A DNA stretch of 64,000 nt, from contig NZ_LMRS01000012.1 in NCBI RefSeq assembly GCF_001426195.1, positions 372,001-436,000 on the forward strand. The letters run 5' to 3'. The DNA is from Sphingomonas sp. Leaf339 (GTDB taxonomy: Bacteria > Pseudomonadota > Alphaproteobacteria > Sphingomonadales > Sphingomonadaceae). The position numbers and the translations under genes were made by a program. This document shows, piece after piece, positions 59,211 through 64,000 of the stretch (position 1 is the stretch's first letter; each line of letters opens with the position of its first letter). Below the pieces are notes generated by a model. The model was not told the DNA's origin and ran no database searches. It was given only the letters and a program-made list of their open reading frames with translations.

Positions 59211-59885
59211 ATGACCATTATTCGCAAGGCCGCCTTGGCCCTGTCGCTGCTCGGCGCGACGGCCATTGCCGGTTGGCATTACGCCACCATCTGGCAACCA
59301 TCGGCCAAGATCTATCCGTTGCAGGGTATCGATCTGGGCGCCACCCCCGGCGCGGTGGAATGGGGTTTCGTGCGCGCCGCCGGCGCCGACTTCGCGTATC
59401 TGACCGCGACGCAAGGCGCCGACCGGCGCGTGCCCTCGTTCGAGGCGAACTGGAACGCCCTGCCCGCCGCCGGCCTGCGCCGCGGCGCGGTTCACCTCTA
59501 TTCGCTATGCCAGCCGGCCGAGGCGCAGGCGAATGCGTTCAACACCCTGGTCCCCCGCCTTGCCGATGCACTCCCCGCCGCGGTCGACGTCGATTTCCGC
59601 GAGGATTGCACCGACCGTCCCGAACCCGCCGCCCTGATCCGCGACGTGCGCCTGTTCGTGAAGATGGTCGAGGCGCATACCGGCAAACCCGTGCTGTTGC
59701 GCGTCGGGAAGGCGATGGACACCGCCTATTCGCTATCCGGGGCGATTCACCGTCCGATCTGGGCGAAGGGGAATTTTCTGAAACCAGATTATGCCGCCCG
59801 CCCATGGCGGTTGTGGCGCGCCAGTGACATGCGCCGTATCGAGGCGGTCGAAAACCCCGTGAACTGGGACGTGACCGCATCATGA
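59211..59885 (+). CDS. GH25-like lysozyme-family protein
   Basis: A 224-residue protein anchored or exported by an N-terminal hydrophobic helix (AALALSLLGATAIAGWHY). The rest resembles a GH25 muramidase barrel: LQGIDLGATPGAVEWGFVRA, FAYLTATQGADRR, GAVHLYSLCQ, and LPAAVDVDFREDC, followed by PVLLRVGKAMD and PIWAKGN. In active GH25 enzymes the DxE pair is essential; here it reads D126-V-D128, with Asp in place of Glu. The protein could be a weak or modified muramidase, or a peptidoglycan-binding relative. It overlaps the cytidine deaminase gene by four bases. Confidence 0.8.
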   Translation: MTIIRKAALALSLLGATAIAGWHYATIWQPSAKIYPLQGIDLGATPGAVEWGFVRAAGADFAYLTATQGADRRVPSFEANWNALPAAGLRRGAVHLYSLCQPAEAQANAFNTLVPRLADALPAAVDVDFREDCTDRPEPAALIRDVRLFVKMVEAHTGKPVLLRVGKAMDTAYSLSGAIHRPIWAKGNFLKPDYAARPWRLWRASDMRRIEAVENPVNWDVTAS

Positions 59886-60328
59886 CCGATATTTCTGCTT
59901 TGATCGCGACCGCTCGCGCCGCCGCACTCAACGCCCACGCGCCCTATTCGCGCTTCGCCGTCGGCGCCGCGCTGTTGATGGAAAATGGCGACGTCATCAC
60001 CGGCGCCAATGTCGAAAACGCCAGCTACGGTCTGTCGCTCTGCGCCGAAACCGTCGCCATCGCCACCGCCAGCGCCGCCGGCCGCCTGCGCGAGATCGTC
60101 GCGATCGCGGTGATCGGCGGCGCGATGGATACGGACGGCAGGCCCACGGGTACCGTCCCCGTCAGCCCCTGCGGCCGCTGTCGCCAGATCATCAACGAGG
60201 CCGCGCAAATGGGTGGTCGCGACCTGCCCGTCCACTGCGGCGCGGCGGAAGGCGATGCGGTACGGACTTACCGGTTATCCGATTTGCTACCGGACGCCTT
60301 TGGGCCATCCGACCTCGGCATCTCTTAG
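59882..60328 (+). CDS. cdd: cytidine deaminase
   Basis: A 148-residue zinc enzyme that deaminates cytidine and deoxycytidine in pyrimidine salvage. The active-site motifs are complete: GANVENASYGLSLCAETVAI with the catalytic Glu and first zinc Cys, and VSPCGRCRQIINE with the other two Cys. N-terminal APYSRFAVGAALL is also typical. Its ATG overlaps the stop of the GH25-like gene. Length matches the family. Confidence 0.96.
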   Translation: MTDISALIATARAAALNAHAPYSRFAVGAALLMENGDVITGANVENASYGLSLCAETVAIATASAAGRLREIVAIAVIGGAMDTDGRPTGTVPVSPCGRCRQIINEAAQMGGRDLPVHCGAAEGDAVRTYRLSDLLPDAFGPSDLGIS

Positions 60329-60480
60329 GCTCGGCAGTACCCCTGTCCTGTTATGAGACATAAACGGAATGTGGCACCGCGATAAAGTTACAAGAAATTA
60401 ATGAACTTTTGATGCGTTCAGGAATTCCCCGGGAACCAATGCGGATGTCGATTGTGGGCGTTCGCGTCAGGGAGATTAGT

Positions 60481-61107
60481 ATGCGTTCCATCAAGTTCCT
60501 TCTGCTGGCCGCCGCCATGGGCGCGGTTCCTGCCACCGCCAATGCGGCACTCGTCGGCAGCCTCGGCCGTGGCACCGGCCCCTTCCTGAACCTCAGCAGC
60601 GCCGGCCTCGACGGCGGCTCCGTCGCGACGCTGACAGGCGGCACGGTTTATAATTCCGATCGTCCGTTCGCCGACATTCCCGAGGGCGATGTATTCGGCA
60701 ACAACTTCCTGGCGGCCGGGCCGCAGGCTGGTCAGCCTGCTACCCTCACCTTCACCTCGCCGGTCAGCTATCTCAGCTTCCTGTGGGGTTCGCCGGACAC
60801 GTACAACCGCCTGCAGCTGGTCACCAATCAGTCGACCTACGACTTCAACGTGTCGAACCTGGGCTTCTCGGTCACCAGCGGCGACCAGAATTTCTCGCAG
60901 TACGTCCAGTTCGTCGGCTCGTTGGGTGAAACCATCAGCAGCGTCTCGTTCACCAACACGCCCCGTCAGGATGCGTTCGAGACCGCAAACTTCAGCGTCT
61001 CCGCCGTGCCTGAGCCCGGCACCTGGGCGCTGATGCTGGTCGGCTTCGGCATGGTCGGCGCCGCGTCGCGCTACCGACGCCGGTCGGTGAAGTTCGTCAC
61101 CGCCTGA
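60481..61107 (+). CDS. PEP-CTERM sorting-domain protein
   Basis: A 208-residue exported protein with signal peptide MRSIKFLLLAAAMGAVPATANA. The body is a beta-rich, Gly/Ser/Thr-rich domain with no Cys (for example FTSPVSYLSFLWGSPDTYNR). The C-terminus carries VPEPGTWALMLVGFGMVGAA and SRYRRR, a standard PEP-CTERM signal for exosortase processing. GGGAGA before the ATG supports the start; the ATG 72 bases upstream is out of place for a signal peptide. It is monocistronic and followed by a terminator. No exosortase gene lies in the window. Confidence 0.88.
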   Translation: MRSIKFLLLAAAMGAVPATANAALVGSLGRGTGPFLNLSSAGLDGGSVATLTGGTVYNSDRPFADIPEGDVFGNNFLAAGPQAGQPATLTFTSPVSYLSFLWGSPDTYNRLQLVTNQSTYDFNVSNLGFSVTSGDQNFSQYVQFVGSLGETISSVSFTNTPRQDAFETANFSVSAVPEPGTWALMLVGFGMVGAASRYRRRSVKFVTA

Positions 61108-61134
61108 CACCAGTTTTCGGTGTAGCGATACGGG

Positions 61135-61164
61135 AAGGCCGCCGGCGGAAACGCCGGCGGCCTT
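61135..61164 (+). terminator. strong terminator after the PEP-CTERM gene
   Basis: A perfect 13-bp stem (AAGGCCGCCGGCG with CGCCGGCGGCCTT) closes a GAAA tetraloop and is followed by TTCGCTTTC. Confidence 0.85.
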
Positions 61165-61362
61165 TTCGCTTTCGGATCGCCGGTGCGTCGGTCCCGCGGA
61201 TCGCTTCCGGCATCGCGTTCCCCCGGCCTTGCTTTCGATGCCCCCCGGGGTTAGATGCACAGTCCATCCGACAGCGAGGACGGGCCAGCGCCGGTTTCCA
61301 TTTGGGAAGCGGCGAGTCGGTCTATGCCTCGCGATCGGCATTTTTTTCAGCGGGTTTTGACA

Positions 61363-61560
61363 GTGGCCAAGACGACCCCCATCGAATTCATCAACCAGGT
61401 AAAGGCAGAGACCGCCAAGGTCACGTGGCCGACCTGGAAGGAAACGTGGATGACCGGCCTGATGGTCGTCATTATGACGACGATCCTTGCGCTGTTCTTC
61501 CTGGGCGTGGATTCGTTCTTCCAGGCGGTCGTCAACTTCCTGCTCAAACTCGCGCAGTAA
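61363..61560 (+). CDS. secE: preprotein translocase subunit SecE
   Basis: A 65-residue essential subunit of the SecYEG channel in the inner membrane. It has the amphipathic surface helix TPIEFINQVKAETAKVTWPT and one transmembrane helix (MTGLMVVIMTTILALFFLGV). The family start (AKTTPIEF) points to GTG at 61363; longer frames upstream contain no SecE features. It is followed by nusG 13 bases later, the usual order. A tRNA-Trp gene often sits upstream of secE, but I do not find one here. Confidence 0.95.
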   Translation: MAKTTPIEFINQVKAETAKVTWPTWKETWMTGLMVVIMTTILALFFLGVDSFFQAVVNFLLKLAQ

Positions 61561-61573
61561 AGGATCACGCACG

Positions 61574-62110
61574 ATGGCGCGCTGGTACATCATCCACGCC
61601 TATTCGGGCTTCGAGGGCAAGGTCCGCGATTCGATCATGGCAGAGGCGACCCGCATGGGTCTCGATCGCCTTGTCGAACAGATCGAGGTCCCCACCGAGA
61701 CGATCACCGAGGCACGTCGCGGCAAGAAGATCGCCGTTGAGCGCAAGTTCATGCCCGGCTACGTCCTCGCCAAGCTCGACATGACCGATCAGGTATATCA
61801 CCTGGTGAAGAACACGCCGAAGGTGACCGGCTTCCTGGGATCGATGGGCAAGCCCCAGGCGATCAGCGAAGCCGAAGCGACGCGGATGCTGAATTCCAAG
61901 GAAGAGGCCGCCGCTGCTCCGAAGACCAAGGTCAAGGTGGATTACGAGATCGGCGACGCGGTCAAGGTGCTGGAAGGCCCCTTCGCCAGCTTCAACGGCA
62001 CGGTCGAGGCACTGGACTTCGACAAGTCGCGGGTGTCGGTCAGCGTTTCGATCTTCGGCCGCGCCACGCCCGTCGAGTTAAATTTCGAGCAAGTCGAGCG
62101 CTCTAAATAG
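61574..62110 (+). CDS. nusG: transcription elongation/antitermination factor NusG
   Basis: A 178-residue RNA-polymerase cofactor. The NGN domain runs from ARWYIIHAYSGFEGKV through RKFMPGYVLAKLDM, and the C-terminal KOW domain is DYEIGDAVKVLEGPFASFNG to RATPVELNFEQVE. It follows secE by 13 bases and precedes the rplK-rplA unit. Length matches alphaproteobacterial NusG. Confidence 0.97.
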   Translation: MARWYIIHAYSGFEGKVRDSIMAEATRMGLDRLVEQIEVPTETITEARRGKKIAVERKFMPGYVLAKLDMTDQVYHLVKNTPKVTGFLGSMGKPQAISEAEATRMLNSKEEAAAAPKTKVKVDYEIGDAVKVLEGPFASFNGTVEALDFDKSRVSVSVSIFGRATPVELNFEQVERSK

Positions 62111-62415
62111 GGCAAGGCCTTGTTTGGCGTGCTGCACGCGCCCGGCGAAGCCGGAAGCGAGACGGCGCTCGACCGCCCGGCGGGTCGCCTCGGCGATCCC
62201 GTCCGACGAAGACGCGGGATTTACTCCCGCGTCCGCCCCGTCTAACGGGCCACACGAGTTTCCCGGACCTCCCCGAAATAGGGACGGTTTAGGTCTAACT
62301 TTCCCCTAACCTTCCAGGTTGTGGGAAAATGCCGCGGGAGGTCTTCGGGCCGTTATCACCGCTAAACTGAACCGGTCGGATCGCCTTCGGGCGCCCAGCC
62401 AAATGTGAGAGTGAC
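62111..62415 (+). promoter_or_regulatory. nusG-rplK intergenic region with hairpin element
   Basis: A 305-base non-coding stretch. GACGCGGGA (62211-62219) pairs perfectly with TCCCGCGTC (62225-62233) around a TTTAC loop, and CCCGT/ACGGG forms a small hairpin just after. CGGAAGCG (62152-62159) and GACCGCCCGGC (62171-62181) precede it. The same block order recurs after rplA. The part from about 62290 to 62415 probably holds the rplK promoter and leader, where ribosomal protein L1 autoregulation would be expected; I could not identify its binding site. Confidence 0.5.
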
Positions 62416-62847
62416 ATGGCAAAGAAAATTACAGGTTACATCAACCTGCAGGTTCCGGCCGGCGACGCGAAGCCTGCCCCGCCGATCGGCCCCGCGCTGG
62501 GTCAGCGCGGCGTGAACATCATGGAGTTCTGCAAGGCGTTCAACGCCGCGACGACCGACATGGCCAAGGGGACGCCGATCCCCACCAAGATCACCGTCTA
62601 TGCCGACCGTTCGTTCAGCTTCGAGACGAAGACGCCGCCGGCGACCTTCCTCATCAAGCAGGCCGTCGGGATCAAGTCGGGTTCCAAGGAACCGGGCAAG
62701 GTCGTGGCCGGTAAGGTCAAGCGCTCGCAGCTCGCCGAGATCGCCCAGGTCAAGATGAAGGACCTGAACGCGAACGACATCGAAGCCGCAACGAAAATCA
62801 TCGAAGGCTCCGCTCGCGCGATGGGCCTCGAAGTGGTGGAGGGCTGA
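62416..62847 (+). CDS. rplK: 50S ribosomal protein L11
   Basis: A 143-residue ribosomal protein that binds 23S rRNA at the GTPase-associated centre. The N-terminal domain contains [20 protein letters not shown] and the RNA-binding C-terminal domain [20 protein letters not shown], then [25 protein letters not shown] lies six bases before the ATG. It is followed by rplA after four bases. Confidence 0.98.
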   Translation: MAKKITGYINLQVPAGDAKPAPPIGPALGQRGVNIMEFCKAFNAATTDMAKGTPIPTKITVYADRSFSFETKTPPATFLIKQAVGIKSGSKEPGKVVAGKVKRSQLAEIAQVKMKDLNANDIEAATKIIEGSARAMGLEVVEG

Positions 62848-62851
62848 TATC

Positions 62852-63544
62852 ATGGCCAAGCTGAGCAAGAAGCAGAAGTCGGTCTCGATCAACCCCGAGC
62901 AGCTGCACGGCATCGACGAGGCGATCGCGCTGGCCCGCACCAACGCGACCAGCAAGTTCGACGAGACCATCGAGGTCGCGCTGAACCTGGGCGTCGATCC
63001 GCGTCACGCCGACCAGATGGTCCGCGGCGTCGTGAACCTGCCCAAGGGCACCGGCAAGACGGTGCGCGTCGGCGTGTTCGCGCGCGGCCCGAAGGCTGAC
63101 GAAGCACGTGAGGCCGGTGCCGATGTCGTCGGTGCCGAAGACCTGATGGAAATCATCCAGGGTGGCACGATCGATTTCGATCGCTGCATCGCGACCCCGG
63201 ACATGATGGGCATCGTCGGTCGCCTCGGTAAGGTGCTGGGTCCCAAGGGCCTGATGCCGAACCCGAAGCTGGGCACCGTGACGATGAATGTCGCGCAGGC
63301 CGTCAAGGACGCCAAGTCGGGTCAGGTCGAATACCGCGTCGAAAAGGCCGGCATCATCCATTCCGGCATCGGCAAGGCATCGTTCCCGGCTGAGGACCTG
63401 CGCGCCAACTTCGACGCGCTGGTCGATGCGGTCGTCCGAGCCAAGCCGTCGGGCGCCAAGGGCAAGTATGTTCGCAAGATCGCTCTGTCGTCGACGATGG
63501 GCCCCGGCATCCGGGTTGATACGGCTGAAGTCGCAGGAGCGTAA
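62852..63544 (+). CDS. rplA: 50S ribosomal protein L1
   Basis: A 230-residue ribosomal protein that forms the L1 stalk and in many bacteria represses its own mRNA. Typical segments are [39 protein letters not shown] and [20 protein letters not shown]. It is cotranscribed with rplK. No rplJ follows; the unit ends in a hairpin element and a terminator. Confidence 0.98.
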   Translation: MAKLSKKQKSVSINPEQLHGIDEAIALARTNATSKFDETIEVALNLGVDPRHADQMVRGVVNLPKGTGKTVRVGVFARGPKADEAREAGADVVGAEDLMEIIQGGTIDFDRCIATPDMMGIVGRLGKVLGPKGLMPNPKLGTVTMNVAQAVKDAKSGQVEYRVEKAGIIHSGIGKASFPAEDLRANFDALVDAVVRAKPSGAKGKYVRKIALSSTMGPGIRVDTAEVAGA

Positions 63545-63565
63545 CACAAGTTACGCACCGGTGCG

Positions 63566-63650
63566 CGGAAGCGCAGCGACCCGCCCGGCCAGCGCGGGCG
63601 TAGCCCGCGACTGACGGCATGGGATTCACTCCCATGCCGGCCTCCGCCGG
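63566..63650 (+). repeat. hairpin element downstream of rplA
   Basis: CGGAAGCG (63566-63573), then a GACCCGCCCGGC block (63578-63589), then a perfect 9-bp stem GGCATGGGA/TCCCATGCC (63616-63624, 63630-63638) with a TTCAC loop, then a small CCGGC/GCCGG hairpin (63637-63650). The same order of blocks with a TTTAC loop occurs between nusG and rplK. It may be a dispersed repeat or a ribosomal-protein mRNA structure. Confidence 0.5.
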
Positions 63651-63657
63651 ACAAAGC

Positions 63658-63687
63658 GAAAGGGCCGGGAGCAATCTCGGCCCTTTC
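63658..63687 (+). terminator. terminator of the rplKA unit
   Basis: GAAAGGGCCG (63658-63667) pairs with CGGCCCTTTC (63678-63687); three inner pairs including a G-T wobble close a GCAA tetraloop. Confidence 0.8.
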
Positions 63688-63817
63688 CGTGTGTAAAAAC
63701 GACCCTCACCCTTCCGGCGCTGGCGCGCCTCCCTCCCTCTCCCACCGGCAGAGGGAAAAGACGGCAAAGCCGGCGAAAGGGCGAGGGCGAGGACGCAACA
63801 CCAGCGAGGAGCCACCC

Positions 63818-64000
63818 ATCACCACCCCCCGCCGCATCCTCGTCGATGCCGACGCCTGCCCGGTAAAAGACGAGATCTACCGCGTCGCCTGGCGCATGGA
63901 GGTCGCCGTCGTGATCGTCAGCAACCAGCACCTCCGCATCCCCGCCCACCCGCTAATCACGCGCGTGGTCGTCAGCGATGGCTTCGACGCCGCCGACGAC
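63818..64000 (+). CDS. YaiI/YqxD family (UPF0178, DUF188) protein, cut by window end
   Basis: The first 61 codons of a small protein of the YaiI/UPF0178 family, whose function is not firmly known. [22 protein letters not shown] is split over the family start, followed by [17 protein letters not shown] and [12 protein letters not shown], where the Asp residues resemble a PIN-like metal site. There is no in-frame ATG, GTG or TTG near the expected start. AGGAG at 63806-63810 is followed seven bases later by ATC at 63818, which is the most likely initiator. The gene continues beyond 64000. It follows the rplKA terminator and a CT-rich spacer with a CCCTCT/AGAGGG hairpin. Confidence 0.8.
   Translation, partial: MTTPRRILVDADACPVKDEIYRVAWRMEVAVVIVSNQHLRIPAHPLITRVVVSDGFDAADD

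Noticed and set aside
61108..61362. Expected tRNA-Trp gene upstream of secE
   Set aside because: I found no cloverleaf-like sequence or T-arm motif; only the terminator of the previous gene is visible.
63545..63832. rplJ-type L10 leader downstream of rplA
   Set aside because: No rplJ follows and I could not see the expected kink-turn; the terminator and a YaiI-family gene argue against it.

Overview
The window looks like chromosomal DNA from a high-GC alphaproteobacterium of the Sphingomonas group. The evidence is the two TonB-dependent receptors with long plug domains (one of the Caulobacter/Xanthomonas type), PEP-CTERM proteins with the PEPxxWA signature, alphaproteobacterial families such as UPF0262, DUF2849 and DUF934, a CnrYXH-like metal-responsive sigma module in front of copAB, and GC-rich genes separated by short, AT-richer promoters. 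I saw no rRNA, tRNA, CRISPR array, transposase or integrase.

Layout. 0-3.6 kb: a GAF-GGDEF-EAL signalling protein, a YkgJ-type cysteine-cluster protein, a small unknown and an Lrp/AsnC regulator. 3.8-8.7 kb: a TonB-dependent receptor and an exported M20-type amidohydrolase, probably a peptide or amino-acid-conjugate uptake unit controlled by the Lrp protein. 8.9-17.0 kb: a tightly overlapping five-gene operon: trypsin-NUC1 nuclease fusion, EAD1-like-trypsin, unknown helical protein, membrane STAND NTPase, and a small membrane protein. This is a candidate NTPase-controlled conflict or immune system and the most interesting part of the window. 17.0-23.4 kb: a RoxA-like dihaem cytochrome lipoprotein, a two-domain peptidoglycan-hydrolase-like protein and two coupled DUF4139 proteins. 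23.5-27.9 kb: anti-sigma factor, metal sensor, ECF sigma factor and the copper-resistance genes copA and copB. 27.9-39.4 kb: N-acetylglucosamine-type PTS (nagE plus an EIIA-HPr-EI fusion), a divergent TonB receptor, an alpha-L-fucosidase, an SH3 protein, a hydroxyacid dehydrogenase and a glycine-zipper lipoprotein. 39.4-51.7 kb: mixed metabolic genes (nitronate monooxygenase, glycosyltransferase, GH130 enzyme, alpha/beta hydrolase, SelO, AstD, DUF2490, DUF885). 51.8-55.8 kb: sulfate-assimilation operon cobA-DUF2849-cysI-DUF934-cysH. 56.0-61.1 kb: LuxR-type regulator, dnaB, UPF0262, GH25-like protein, cytidine deaminase and a PEP-CTERM protein. 61.4-64.0 kb: secE-nusG-rplK-rplA and the start of a YaiI-family gene that runs off the window.

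The most notable observation inside the 8.9-17 kb operon is that the C-terminal region of the STAND protein, beyond its membrane segment, lines up by eye with the NUC1 nuclease domain encoded by the first gene of the same operon. It has lost most of the catalytic residues, so an apparently active nuclease and a pseudo-nuclease relative are encoded together. Other points worth a second look are a CnrX-like sensor with a complete nickel/cobalt ligand set placed upstream of copper genes, a Cys/His/Met repeat shared by CopA and CopB, a NagE with a second IIB-like domain lacking the phospho-cysteine, and paired hairpin elements flanking rplKA. All domain calls are from reading the sequence; no search was run.
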